From positions 133,572-197,571 of the forward strand of contig QKWP01000141.1 of assembly GCA_003550325.1 (NCBI GenBank): a DNA stretch of 64,000 nucleotides, read 5' to 3'. Shown one piece after another: positions 23,086 to 36,300 of the stretch (its first letter is position 1; the number at the start of each line of letters is the position of its first letter). The translations under genes and the position numbers were made by a program. The notes under the pieces were generated by a model. The model saw only the letters and a program-made list of their open reading frames with translations, was not told where the DNA came from and searched no databases. The stretch comes from Gigaspora rosea. Lineage: Eukaryota; Glomeromycota; Glomeromycetes; Diversisporales; Gigasporaceae.

Positions 23086-25396
23086 GTAATACAAAATCTG
23101 ATTTTATAAGTAAACTAGTGCGATAGGTGGCGCTTCGCACCACCAATCTTATACAGTTTTTATTCTTATAACTTAAAAATTTTTATTGTAAAGCTTATTG
23201 TCAATTATAGTATACACAATATTATTATATTAAAACATAAATGTCTGTTCATTACGCTTTTACCAATTAGAAGATTAAACATAGTATTTCCTATTTCATG
23301 TGAAGTAGTAAGATATCATGTGATCGAAAAGTAGAATAGCTACATGATCCTTCGCCTTAAAAACATCATTTCAGGTAAGATTATCGCATGTGATAGTGCA
23401 GAAGAGGGGAAGGAGTGGAAAGATCGATGACAAATAAAGGTTAGTATATGTAATAGTATAAGAAATGAAGTTAGGAATTAGAAAGTATAAGAATTGGGGA
23501 TGACGTAACCAAGTCTGCAGGTGCTTGAATTTAAATTAGTGTGACTTGCCCAACTTGTTTAAAGATAAAAAGATACATGATTCTATCATTTCTTCACGGA
23601 CATTCTTTCATGCACATTTTTTCACTTACAATTAGCTTGCTTCAGCAGGAATGGAATAACCCACTGGCTACATTCCTATGGCGATTTCTTACAGGATGTC
23701 AATGTTGTCGTTCTAGTCAATACAGTCAGTAAATCGTGATTCTGCCAAATTTTAATAAAATCTCCCAACCTAACTATCATAGTTCAAATAAATCTGTGTA
23801 TTAATATGAATATTTTTGTGAAAAAGGTAATTAGTATGTATTAAAATTATCATAATTCTATTGCAAAATACTATAATAAAATGTTACAAACTTACCCGAC
23901 AGACAATACATTTTAAGGTTGATATTGTATCGGGTTAACTATTACAAAAGATTCTTATGCAAAATTTGCTTGTTATTCTAATTATTTGATATTTGGTTAA
24001 ATTTAAGTTAGTTCATGTTAAAATTATTATAGTTTCTATTATGAGTTATTGTACCATTCTAGTGATACACAGCATGCGATTTACTATCTATATTTTAATT
24101 CAATTTTAATGCTATAATGTATGCATAACGAACAGAAGTCAATCAATCTTTTAAATTTCAAAATGCAAAGTGCATATAATGATTAAAAGTCGATTTTTTT
24201 TTAAAAAAGAAAATTTAAATTGATTGATAACTGATTACTAATTTACAGTAATAAAGTAATAGATCGATTACAAATATGACGAATCTATCACGACATTAAC
24301 ATGCAAATGATATATGCGTTAATTTTCTCACGGTCTGATTACGGTTTTGGATATGACAAATCAAAAATGGCAAAACACAATTGAATTATTATTAACATTA
24401 TTATTAAGCAGCGTTTATTACACACTTACATTTTGGATACATCTATAATTCTATTGGTTGGTAGATTGACATCCAACTACAAACTATAGGAATCGCTGAA
24501 AATTTACAAAAAACGGAGAAATCTAGAAATCAATCATCTAAATTTTTAGTGGGACGTAATTTTTTTGGGTTAGTATTTGCTAATATATTTAATATTTTTT
24601 ATTAATATAATGTTTTTTATCCTTGTGGAGTAGTTAAAGAAATAAGTTCGTTGTGCAGCATTATGGCATTACATCATTACGGAATTATGTTAGCATTACG
24701 GCATGTCGATCAAAATGTGCGTTTTTAATACTTATGTTGTAATTATTGAATCGGCATAGACAGATCAAAGTTTTTCTCATACTTGGTCACGTTTTCTGAA
24801 GATGACCAATCAAAAACGTTTAAGTGGACAAACTCTGAATTAGAAGGTTTAGATTTTTGAAAAGCATTACATTGGAAATAAATTTTTTATTTAAATAATA
24901 CATGCATTGGTTGTGATTGGTTTTCCGCCTGCGTAATGCAGGCCGGCCAACAAATGAAATAAGCACATATCTGCCAATTTGATTTTTAGGGGTCTTTTTC
25001 CGATAAACGGTTACACAGACTTTTGCCATTAAATGACGTGAAGAATAACAAACGAAATATTCAATAAAAAAAAGCTTTTTAGCCTTTATATGAGATAGAC
25101 AAGCAATAAATACTAAAAAAACAAAGCCGTAAAAGAAAGTAATATACTAGTTGTTGAAGCACTCGGGTATTTTCGGGTAGTGAACGATCGGTTTGTCATT
25201 TGAACGATCGGTTGTATAATGGGTAAGGGCGAATCCGGAAGTAATTTTACAGGAAAACAGCCTTTTTAACCTATTTTTAGCTAATAATAAAACATGTAGA
25301 TATTGCAATATTCTACACTTAATTATGCCTTCAAAGTAAGTTTAAAAGACCGTTTTTGTAAAAACTCACCTTGTAATAAATTTTAACGACAAATAC

Positions 25397-25754
25397 TTCT
25401 CAATTATGATTGGCTAATTTTGGGGTCAAACCAAATCGGCCGATATGAATTGCTATGAAAATTGCAGGATTAAACTATTCCCCTCAGATATGCTAGGAAT
25501 ATATTTAATAATTCAGATTTTTTATTTCTTTAATGAACAGAATAGTAGTGTTGTTATGAATCGTATTTCTGCGTGAGGGCAGTTCAAATGCGCATGTGGT
25601 TACACCATTATATAATTGTCATTGTCCGGAGCGAAGCGAAGGACTCATATTTCTATGTGCTTTGATGACCGAAATTCCGATTTTGATGCATTCATAATAG
25701 ACATATGGGCCGATCTAATTCAACTCCAAAATTAGCCAATCACGATTGAAGATT
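25397..25754. mobile_element. Candidate MITE with imperfect terminal inverted repeats
   Basis: ATGATTGGCTAATTTTGG...ATCGGCCGATATG near 25405-25446 is matched in reverse complement by CATATGGGCCGAT...CCAAAATTAGCCAATCACGA near 25700-25745. Arms of about 45 bp with several mismatches. Target duplication not seen. Confidence 0.5.
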
Positions 25755-26238
25755 GATAGAAAAATTTTTCACTTAAAAACTTATTATAAACCGAATTTTC
25801 ATTAGAACAACCTTTTAAACTTACATTGTACTTACGATTAAATGTGTAAAATTATGGTTTCTACACGTTTGACTATAGGCCAGAAGTGAGGTAAAATGGC
25901 TATTTTCTTGAAAACTTCCTTCCGAGTTTATCCGCAACCCATCTAAAAATGACCAACCCATCAAACTCTTCCTAAAACACCCGTATATTCCAACAAATAA
26001 AGTTAGCACTTTCTTCTACTGCTTAGTAGAGCTGTTTTATTTATACTTTTTGTTTTTTTATCTCGTATAGGTGCTAAAGAAGCTCTTTATTGATTGTGAA
26101 GGGTGTTTCGTTTATTACTTATTAGCGTCACTTAAGAGCAAAAATTTGTGTAACAATTTAGCTAAAAAAGGCCCAAAAAATTAAATCCGCCGATATGAAA
26201 TATCAAAATCGTAGTTTTCGGCATGTTCCGTCTGTAAT

Positions 26239-26289
26239 GCCCTGAAAAATGTGATCTGCAACATGCTACGTGACCAGATTTTTCAGGGC
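26239..26289. repeat. Short hairpin GCCCTGAAAAAT...ATTTTTCAGGGC
   Basis: Perfect 12-bp arms with a 27-nt loop containing CAACATGCTACGTGACC. Possibly the core of a small foldback. Function unknown. Confidence 0.5.
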
Positions 26290-27189
26290 TTATCGAATTA
26301 GGGTAGCCGCGCAATGCAGTCTCGCTAAAACCAGGAACATACAAAAATGTACGTATCATAGTTAAGATGTCACAATGGTGCAACATCTCAATTTTTCACA
26401 TATCAATATTTGATTATTAATACACTTACGAATTTATTACGATACTCTAAAGGTGATAAATAATTGTATGATCAATATTAACTATCTTGACTAATACAAC
26501 GATTCTCACTCTATACCCGATTTAGATACAATACATTATTAATCAAAAATGTAGTAATAATCTATGATAAACCATTACGATAAATGTTATCATAGAATAT
26601 TCGCACGCAACAATTAAGTATTAACAAACCCAATCATGTAGACGATCAAAAATGTTACAGATTTCTAGAATATTGTGTAGTAACTACTATTATAAATTTT
26701 TTGAATGATCTAAAATGTCGTAATGCACAGGTAATCAATTAAAACATTTAATCGGACGAACTATAAATTTAGATTCAAATTTTATAATCAATAACGTCGA
26801 GTTTACATAATATTGCATAATCGATAAAAATGTTGACTCCTTCCAAAAATGAATAAATGAAAACCGTTGCTTCTACTAAAAAGGATTCTGCGAAAATCAG
26901 CATAGGCCACGCCCAAAAACATTAATTCAACCATCCCTTACACATTTCATGTGATCGTACTAATCGTGAATAAATGAAAATCATTATTCCAACCAAAAAG
27001 GATTTTCGTAGTGCATCAAAAAAGTTGAACGGAACTATCCCTCTCACATTTTATGTGATCGTACTGGTATTATGAATCATTTTTTAATAAAAGTTGGCTA
27101 AAAAATTTAAACCCGATTTTACTTTAAATGGCAAGCCATTGATCATAATAATGAAGTATACAAATGACATCAGATTATCACTTCAATAA

Positions 27190-27246
27190 AGTAAATGATT
27201 GGCTTACATGTGCCGCTGCGCGGCACATGTAAGCCAATCATTTACT
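27190..27246. repeat. Perfect 57-bp hairpin
   Basis: Twenty-seven paired bases (AGTAAATGATTGGCTTACAT, then GTGCCGC) and a three-base loop TGC. Perfect pairing in such AT-rich DNA points to a recent foldback MITE or a cruciform. A related but diverged sequence (AATGATTGGCTAAACATGCC) is at 44797. Confidence 0.8.
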
Positions 27247-28495
27247 AAGGAAGAACGAATTTTTGCATCTTATGACCAATTTACAAAAAGTTTTATTGTT
27301 TGATTGGGTTAGAGTAGCAGTTAATATATGATCTACATGCTGCATAAACCGTCGCATAAATATATACTCCTAACTAAATTTCACTTCGCTTTAAGCTCCT
27401 TAAAATTAGAAATTTTATTTTACATAAAACAGGTAATGATCATGAGAAAAAATATACACCAATCAACTTAAGATCTTGCCTTCGATTTAGATGCCAGTAA
27501 AACCATACACTTACGTTCCTGGTACGTTTTCATTATAAAATTATCATTATGAGTTCCGGACTTTACCAGTTTCCGGTTCCTAGTATACAGTACATGCTTC
27601 GGTGAATCTTGAACGCTGGTGATTACCTCATGTTAACCGGATCTGGAAGGTTATAGTAAATGTCCGAATTTTAATTTTTTTATAGATTCAGGTTCGATCT
27701 GTGCTATAATGAATCGGTCTTATTATAGGGATTTATAGTTTATGGTAGAATTAATAAAAGAAAATTTCAACAATGGTTGCTGATCATTTTCATTGATGAA
27801 ATTTCCTTTTTGAATTCTACCTTATTCTAAAGATCATGCATGCGATTTTTGCATCATATTGACGTTGATTGTAATTGGCATACGTAATTATTATCATATT
27901 TTTTACCGGTATGCAGTTTTTTCACACGCTTAGATCACGTTTGACACATAATCTGATTTATCCAATAAAATCACGAATAAACAGCCAATCACTGCACAGC
28001 ATTTTGTCGATCAAAATATGCGTTATTTTAGTGTTTTTCTTAATTAAGCACGTGTGATAAAAATTTAGGGTTAGGGCCTTAGTATTGGATGCTATAGGGT
28101 TAGAATAATATTTATTATATGTAAACTTTCATTCCTGTCGTTTTTAATCAGTGCACCAAGATTGATTTCTACATTAGTTTTTGCATATTTTCACTTTTTT
28201 TTTATCTGGGTGCAAGTCAAAATCAACAAAAAAAATCCTAACAGTAAAGTCCTGACAATTCTGACACAAAAAATTATTAAGTTATTTAAGTTAGGTTTGG
28301 ATTAGGGTGAGTGCTTAGGTTAGAGTTAGAGTGAGTACATAGGTTAGGGTTTGGATTTAGATGAAGCGAAACTTTTTTGATTGTCTGGATTTTGATTGTC
28401 AGGATTTTTTTGTCAGGATTATGACCTGTCAGGATTTTGTTTGTCAGGATTTTGATCAAATTCCATTTTAGGCCACATAAAGTTAATTTTCATTT

Positions 28496-28748
28496 TGCAT
28501 AACAAAAATGTACTGTTAGTAAAATGTAGCATCAGTGAATTATATTGTCATCAAAATAATAAGCTTGTCTGTAAATCAATCTTGTCAGTGAAATGTACTA
28601 TTTGTAAATTAATTGTCGACAAAACAAGCTTGTCTGTTAAGTCAGCTTGTTTGTAAGAGAATGTCAGTGAACTGGTCATTTTGCGAACAAGCCTGTCGGT
28701 AAATTGATTGTTGGCAAAGTGAGGTGTCAGTGAGTTGATTGTCAGTAA
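28496..28748. repeat. Inverted repeat arm 2, partner of 22822-23085
   Basis: Reverse complement of arm 1, with the same TGTCAGTGAA, AAGCTTGTCTGT and GCCTGTCGGTAAATTGATTG phrases. Just inside it, at 28473-28503, lies GGCCACATAAAGTTAATTTT, which recurs at 53122-53156. Confidence 0.65.
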
Positions 28749-29385
28749 ATAATATGGACCCCATTTAATAATAGTGTTATTGAAATAAACTAGTGGTTGC
28801 AGAAAAATGTCAAAATCATGTGATCAATAACCATTTTTGATCTTTTTCAAAAAGTCTGATAAATCACGTAATCGTATTCAAATAAATCATTAAAGTTAAA
28901 TCAACATTAGTATAATAAAATATTAATAATATATCAATATATTATAATATACAGTCTAACTCCTCAATAGTCAAACTGTTGGAATACAAAAAGTTGTGAT
29001 TATAAAGAAGTGTGCCTAATATAGAAGTATTTTTTATATATAGATAATTAGTAAAAATAAATTTGTGGGATTTGCACTCTACTGCATTCCGTTGACAGAA
29101 GGGTGCTAAAAAGACAGTATACTAAGAAAGGCTAGATTTAAAAGAGCAGGAGACCTTACCATAAGGGCAGAAGCTCTAATACCAAAGAAAAGGATGAATT
29201 CAGAACATAATATAGGCATGTTTCAAGGAAAATGCATCAAAACTCATGTTACTAGGTCAAAAACTATCGATATAGAAGACAAATTGAACATAGTCCAAGA
29301 AAACTCAGTCTCATTGCTAAAACCGGAACAAGAACAGGAACAAAAAGATATGACATCAAATAATTTGTTAGTAGATTGGTCAGAA

Positions 29386-31358
29386 TAGTGTTCCTATGAA
29401 CCTGAACTGAACTGAACTTAGGTCAAGTTCAAGTATTGAACCTGAACCTGAATATTTTTTAAAACATGTTCAGGTTCAGGTTCAGCATTGAACTTTTAAA
29501 GCTGGTTCAGGTTCAGTTCAGGTTCAGTTCATAAGTTTATGAACATGTTCAGGTTCAGTCTGGTGTTCATATAAACTAGTGATTCTAGGTTTGTGTCCAG
29601 GTTTGGTCTGGTCCAGACCAGACTCAAACTCTAAATTTTATTATTAAAACTTTATACTAAACTCAAACTCAATTATAAGTTTGGTCAGGCTAGTCCAAAT
29701 TTTGCAAATTATTTGAGGCTGAATAAAAATATGTGTATTTTTTTTGATACTGAACAAGTTTACTTAGAGTGAGAAGTATAAATCAGTTAGTAAAGTTTAG
29801 AAAATCATAGCATTTTGTATAATTTTATTAATAAAATTATACAAATTTCCATGATTTTCTAAATTTTACTAATCGAGCATAACTTCTTGCACTAAGTAAA
29901 CTTGTTAAGCACCAAAAAATACATTAAATTGGCATATTTTATTTTACTTTTCTTAAAATTTGAAGAAAAGATGCTTAATTTTGGAAATTTTCATCAAAAT
30001 TCAAAATTAAGCATCTTTGACACAAATTTTAAGAAAATAAAATAATATATACTGATATGATGTATTTTTTGGTGTTAAATAAGTTTATTTAGATCAAGAA
30101 GTTATGATCAATTAGTAAAATTTAGAGAATCATAGTATTTTGTATAATTTTATTAATAAAATTATACAAATTTCTATGATTCTCTAAATTTTACTAATTG
30201 ATCATAACTTCTTGATATAAGTAAACTTGTTAAGCACAAAAAAATACATCAAATGGCATATTTTATTTTATTTTCCTTAATATTTGTGTCAAAGATGCTT
30301 AATTTTAAATTTTTGATAAAAATTTCCAAAATTAAGCATCTTTCTTCAAATTTTAAGAAAAGTAAAATAAAATATACAGATTTAATGTATTTTTTGGTGC
30401 TTAACAAGTTTACTTAGTGCAAGAATTTATGTTCAATTAGTAAAATTTAGAGAAACATAGAAATTTGTATAATTTTATTAATAAAATTATACAAAATGCT
30501 ATAATTCTCTAAATTTACTAATTGATCTTAATTTCTTGCACTAACTAAACTTGTTAAGCAACAAAAAATATATCAAATTGGTATATTTTATTTTACTTTT
30601 CTTAAAATTTGAAGAAAAGATGCTTAATTTTAGAAATTTTTATCAAAAATTCAAAATTAAGCATCTTTGATGCAAATTTTAAGGAAAATAAAATAAAATA
30701 TACTGAAATGATATATTTTTTTGTGCTATACAAGTTTACTTAAATCAAGAAGTTATGATCAATTAGTAAAATTTAGAGAATCATAGAAATTTGTATAATT
30801 TTATTAATAAAATTATACAAATTTCTATGATTCTCTTAGCACCAAAAAATACATTATTTCGGTATATTATATTTTATTTTTCTTAAAATTTGTGTCAAAA
30901 ATGCTTAATTTTGAATTTTTGATGAAAATTTCTAAAATTAAGCATCTTTTCTTCAAATTTTAAGAAAACTAAAATAAAATATGCTGATTTGATATATTTT
31001 TTGGTGCTTAACAAGTTTACTTAGTGCAAGAAGTTATAATCAATTAGTAAAATTTAGAGAATCATGGAAATTTGTATAATTTTATTAATAAAATTATACA
31101 AATTTTTATGATTCTCTAAATTTTACTAATTGATTCTAACTTTGTGATTTAGATAAATATTTGTATATATTATGAACCTGAACATGTACATGAATCTTGA
31201 ACTGAACCTGAACTGAACTTTTTTTAAGTTCAGGTTCAGGTTCATGTTCAATAATTTTAAGTTCAGATTCAGTTCAGTATTGAACTTTTAGAGCAGGTTC
31301 AGGTTCAGGTTCATTGAACCTGAACCTCTATTGAACTGAACTGAACTTCAGAACCCTA
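29386..31358. mobile_element. 1.97-kb non-coding hAT-like element of TTCAGG repeats and palindromic satellite
   Basis: Ends TAGTGTTCC...AGAACCCTA, with an 8-bp duplication GGTCAGAA/GGTTAGAA (29378-29385 and 31359-31366, one mismatch), as in hAT elements. The first and last about 180 bp are arrays of the hexamer TTCAGG and its complement CCTGAA in inverted arrangement. The middle is a 325-bp palindromic satellite. No protein coding. Subterminal hexamer arrays are where hAT transposases usually bind, so the arrays may be binding sites amplified to an extreme degree. Confidence 0.75.
29740..31150. repeat. 325-bp satellite made of two palindromes per unit, 4.5 units
   Basis: Palindrome one has its centre at TTTTATTAATAAAATTATAC (centres near 29832, 30156, 30481, 30806, 31087). 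Palindrome two is centred between AAGATGCTTAATTTTG and CAAAATTAAGCATCTT (near 29993, 30318, 30644, 30929). Spacing is 325 bp except the last, about 281 bp. Each palindrome has arms of roughly 75-80 bp, so single strands could fold into a row of long hairpins. Confidence 0.85.
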
Positions 31359-31799
31359 GGTTAGAAGATGTGGACTTAGAGTTTTCTGCGAAAAAAGATC
31401 TGAAAGACACAGACTCAAGTTCCTCTGGCAAAAAGGAAAATTCGCCAGGAAATACGAAGAAACTTACTTAAAAAACTATGGAAAGTTTTGACGTAATTGG
31501 TACAATTATGCAGGATAAAGATCTGAATCATGAAAATGCAATAACTTTGAAAATGAAACATCTGAAATTCGTCAATGGTCCAGTTTGTTCACAAAATTAA
31601 GAAGTGGCAGTGCAACTTATTCTAGCTTTGCACCCAGGAACAGAATACATACTAAAAATAATAATACATTAATTTTCAATATTCAAAGTTTGGAAAATAT
31701 CTTAATTAACGATATCGTGGCTGCATTATATGCAAAAATGAGAAACAAGCTCTTTGCAGCCAGACTACATTACAGAAGAGAGAAATGTATGTACCTTAA

Positions 31800-32170
31800 G
31801 GGTAGGGTGAACGTAGATCAATTTTCATATGATTTATGTGATACAGAAAAATTTTATATAGAAATCAAACACATGCTTCTAATAAAACTTTTTAGAATTA
31901 TTGCCAATGTTCTCCAAAATTTTGTGGCATATAATTTGAAGCTTCTTATTTGTTATAGTAAAATTTTAAACCCTATATCATTTGAAAAAACCTACCTTCG
32001 TATATTGGTAAAAAAAACTTAGGTGACCCCAAATTTCCTTAGGTCGCACAAAAAATTATTAATTCTGATTGGTTGAATCTATGTTGTTTACAATCATGAT
32101 TGGTCAATCACCTGATTTCATATGATTACAACGTGATCACTATTAAAAATGATCTACGTTCACCCTACCC
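31800..32170. mobile_element. TTAA-flanked MITE, copy 2, inside LINE ORF1
   Basis: Ends GGGTAGGGTGAACGTAGATC and its reverse complement, TTAA on both sides (31796-31799, 32171-32174). About 371 bp with an AT-rich interior. Same family as 2562-3078 and 37117-37623. Confidence 0.85.
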
Positions 32171-32646
32171 TTAAAGTAGTTTTTTCTAATCAAGAGAAAC
32201 AACAATTATATGCTGCACAGAGAATTACTGTTTTTAAGCAGTCGCTTATAGAGTATATACTAGTTAATCTTAGATGCAGTTTTCTGTCAGTCAAGTTGCG
32301 GAACATCCTGGTGGGACCCAAGGATTGCATCTCAAGTATGATCAAAAAAGCTACTGAAGATTTTGGCAAAATTACTTTTATTAAACCTCTAGTTTACGAA
32401 GAAACTCCAGTTTGCACTAATCAGTGGATAGTGGTGTTCAAAACAATAGATGATCCTGACCTTGTTGAAAGAATCCTAAGATATAAACATATATAGGATT
32501 AGGAGATCGTACTAGAGTAGAAAGAGGCTCCTAAATTATGTTTTTATTGTGATAAAGAAGGTCATATTAAAAAGAACTGTAAAGAGCTTAAGAGGTCAAT
32601 TGAATTCTGGTACCAGCAAAGGGCTCAGAGAATGCTAAAGTTTTTA

Positions 32647-32738
32647 ATAGAGTACTCCAAGCTATAATAAAACATATAAACCCTCCAGTTTTGAACTGGA
32701 GTGGTTTATATGTTTTATTATAGTTTGGAGTACTCTAT
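32647..32738. mobile_element. 92-bp foldback MITE inside LINE ORF1
   Basis: Near-perfect hairpin with ATAGAGTACTCCAAGCTATA... against ...TATAGTTTGGAGTACTCTAT and an inner CTCCAGTTTTGAACTGGAG. TA on both sides (32645-32646 and 32739-32740). Inserted downstream of the zinc knuckle. Confidence 0.8.
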
Positions 32739-33359
32739 TATAACAACCCTAGAGAATGCAAATAAATGATCAAATAGAAACTTCAGAGCAGAATGTGATT
32801 ACAGAACCTATAAGTTTTAGTATGAAATAATTCGTACATAATGGACATGGCAGGAGTGGAAGGTTTTACCAATGAGCAAGAAGTAACGAGTGATGAAGAT
32901 ATTGAAGACCCAATACAGAAGTCAGATAGTTCATCAAACAACAACCACCTTGAGGAAGGTGTACAGGAAGCTAAAGACACCTTGCATACTTATAGGAGGG
33001 AGAAAGAAAAACCATTGAGTGATACTTTCATGAGACCAATAAAGGTAATCGAACTAGAAGAGATTACTCAAGGGCAAAAAAAGTATGAGAAAATAGAAAT
33101 AGTAGCAGAAACATCCATAGTACCGAATTAGCTAGCAGACGAAGATGGATTTATCCAATTAACTAATAAAAAGAATAAGAAAAAATAGCAACTCTGTGTT
33201 AGAAAAAAGGGTCTCTCTATATAACAAGAATAGGATGTCTAAAAGAGGCAAGGCCTCATCGGGTAAATAATCATAGTGGTAATCCACAAATAGTATCGAT
33301 TGTATATGCAATTTTTTATCTGTTTTATTTTCTTTTTGTTTTTCTTATTACAAATGCAT

Positions 33360-36300
33360 ATACGATCAAAGTAGCAACCCTAAATGTAAAGGGTTTTAAT
33401 AACATACAAAAGTTTCAAAAGACAATAACTTTACTAAAATCATAGGCTAAATTTAATTATAATTCAAGAGACCAATTTAAATAATATTTCTATTAGGGAA
33501 CTTTCTGCTTAATGATGGATTTTTAATTTGCATTGGACATCGAAGATAGCAATTTTGACATGAAGAAAAGAAATTAAGCTCGAGGATATAAAGGAATTAC
33601 ACAATGGACAAGTCTTAGCAGTGAGATTTTATTTTGAAGGACGTTCTTATTGGATCACTAATGTGTACGCTCCACCAGATATGGAGGATTAAGTGAAGTT
33701 TTTTAATAGTTGGGCTTCTCAGATAGATGAAAATGTTATTAATATTATAGCGGGGATATGAAAAAAATTTTGAATCCGAGTAAAAATCAAATCAGCCAAG
33801 CAGAACCCTATAACAATCCATCACGTGATATCTTAAAACAGAAAATGCAGGATTTCGTAAACACAGCGAAGATAATAGAGCTTAAACCCTTTCTTACCTT
33901 CTATCAGAGAAATCGAAGGAGTCAGTTAATGGTCACAAAGTTAAATTATATCTTTGTTAATGCTATTTATATGCAATACTATAATGGGGTGGCTACTAAT
34001 TTTGAAAATTCTGATCATTTACTTGTCAAGTGCATATTGAACTTTATACAGAATTCAGTGAGATCAGCTTTCTGGAAATTCAATAAAAGATGCTAGGACA
34101 ATAAGAAAATTAGAAAGGAGGTGAAAGACGAAGTAAGTGGTATTAAGAATATTGCTAAATGGATCTTTATAAATGCATAATCCAATCAATTATTAGGGCC
34201 TATAAACTACAAACTGTGCTAAAAATAAAATTCAAAAACTACATAAGAGACTGACTGAAGTTAACATGAAAATTATGCATAGTGGCATATACAAAGATCC
34301 ATGACTCATAGTAGAGAATATATATCAACAATTGCAAGAAGAGCTGTCATAGTTAGCGGAAAAGTGGCAAATCAAATCTAAGTTTAAGTGGGTAGAACAT
34401 GGAGAAAAGTCGAAGAAATACTTCTTTATGCACTATAAAACCAAGATTTCATCAATACCAACCGCAAAAGTTAGAGATCCAAGCAATCCAATAAATAAAG
34501 ATCTGACTTTTATCTTGCAGCATATTTGTGCCAATTTCGAGAAACTTTACAAAACAGAAGACTTTGATAGAAGAACTGCTGAGAATATAACCCAGGTGCT
34601 ACCTCAAATATCAGCAGCTCAGAATTCGATATTGGTTAGAAAAATATCAGAGGGAAAATTCTAGATGCCATTGGCACACTTGCCAACAATAAATCCCCAG
34701 AACTGATAGCCTTAGCTATGAGTTTTATAAGCTAGCAAAAGATGGGATTCTCCCTTTGTTACTAAAGTTGTTTAATAAGATACTAGAGTTGGGTGAGATG
34801 ATGTTTTCATGGAGTCAGAATATCATCATGCTTATTTCTAAGAAAAAATAATTTGGAAGAAATAGGTAATTGGAGACCGATTTTGCTCACGAATTGTGAT
34901 GTAAAAATATTTATGAAAATTATTGTGAATTTGTGCTGATATTGTTAGCCTGCATCAAAGAGGGTTCGTGATGGGAAGATCTATATGTATGCAGCTATGG
35001 ATATGTTAATGGTTATGAGAAATCAAACAGATCTTTCCAAATATCACTAGCTTTTATTTATAGACCAACAAAAGCCTTTGATAGGGTCAATCATAGCTAT
35101 TTGCAAATGGTATTAACTAAGATAAATTTCGATAGTAAATTCATAAATATAGTTAAGGCTTTATTTTCATTTCAGCAAGCCTACATCACTGATAGTGGTT
35201 TGCTCTTGGAAACCTTTAGGGTTGAAAGGGAAGTCTTACAGGAGAACCTGTTATCTCCACTCCTCTATACACTAGCAATTGAACCTCTTTTAAGACATAT
35301 ACATAAAAGAATCAAGGGTATTGAGGTTAAGAATCAATTTTTTTCAGATAGCAGTGTACACAGATGATCTAACCATAGGATTGGCTCTAGTGACAACTAG
35401 CTTGATTTTCTAGAAATAATTAAAAATTATGAAGCTGCATCTAATGCAAAGATAAATAGAGATAAAACTGTTTTAGTGCTACTGTCGTTAAAAGCACAGG
35501 AACACAGATTACAAGGGATGATAATTTTGAGAAAATGGTAGAAGGTGAGCTAATATCAATACTCGGGTACAAAGTGGATAGTAAGAGCAACCCAGTAAAG
35601 CATTTATGAGAAGATTTAGCACTCAAGATTCAAAACAATTTGATTCCATGGCAAATAGGAATCTATTTTTTAAAGATAGAATACTAGTCTCTAAGTTGCT
35701 TTTGATTTGAAAGATGTGGTATCTGGCATATCCCACCCCCTAAAAGGAAACAATTATATGTTATTAATAATATGATTATGGGGTAGGTTAAAAATAGATT
35801 GAGAATGCTTTCATAGTATTTAATATTTCAACAAGAGTATAACCAAGGAGGCTTGCCAGCTCCTATTTTAAAGGACATTTTGGATGCAAGAATGATTACA
35901 GTATTGATGAAGTTGTTAACAAAAGATAGTTTTTGGGCAAAAGTAGAAAGAACAATTGTTAATGAAAAGCTGCAGGTTAAAAGAAATATGACGATCAAGA
36001 AGGTATTAAATAACAGTCCAGTTAAAACCAAGGGATGGCCAGAGAGGTGGGTGCTGTATATAAGGGCTTGGAATCTACTTGAGGGCCAGGTTCTAGGAGA
36101 GAGTAATGGACTATGGGACCCAGGCAATTTCCAGTTAGAAAATGTACAGGGTAGCTACTTGGTAAAAAAAGCTACAGAATATCTCCAATCCAAAGGCAAA
36201 GCTTCCTCTGAACAGGCAGACAATGTTGATTGGATTAAAGAGAAATGGACTATTAATAGGAAAAAGAATGTGGCATGAAGGTTGAACCTCTGAGCACTTC

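Larger units (their letters stand above)
23090..28490. other. Gene-free region between the inverted arms
   Basis: No frame with recognisable homology. It holds the MITE at 25397-25754, hairpins at 26239-26289 and 27190-27246, and, at 28370-28460, five or six copies of a TTGTCAGGATTTT motif. Nothing here resembles a transposase, so if the flanking arms bound a single element it is non-autonomous. Confidence 0.5.
29194..33188 (+). pseudogene. LINE ORF1 (gag-like, CCHC zinc knuckle), interrupted by three insertions
   Basis: The reading pieces are 29194-29385, 31367-31480 (DVDLEFSAKKDLKDTDSSSS...), 31585-31799, 32171-32495 (LYAAQRITVFKQSLIEYILV...), the knuckle near 32535-32600 (CFYCDKEGHIKKNCKEL, spacing C-x2-C-x4-H-x4-C) and 32841-33188. 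It ends DEDGFIQLTNKKNKKK, a typical lysine-rich ORF1 tail. The insertion at 29386-31358 falls exactly between TGG-TCA-GAA and the rest of the frame. The TTAA MITE at 31800-32170 falls in MYL-K-VVFSN. Precise removal of each with one target copy would leave the frame open at both points. Some true stops remain (for example near 31478 and 32494). ORF1 binds the element RNA. Confidence 0.7.
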
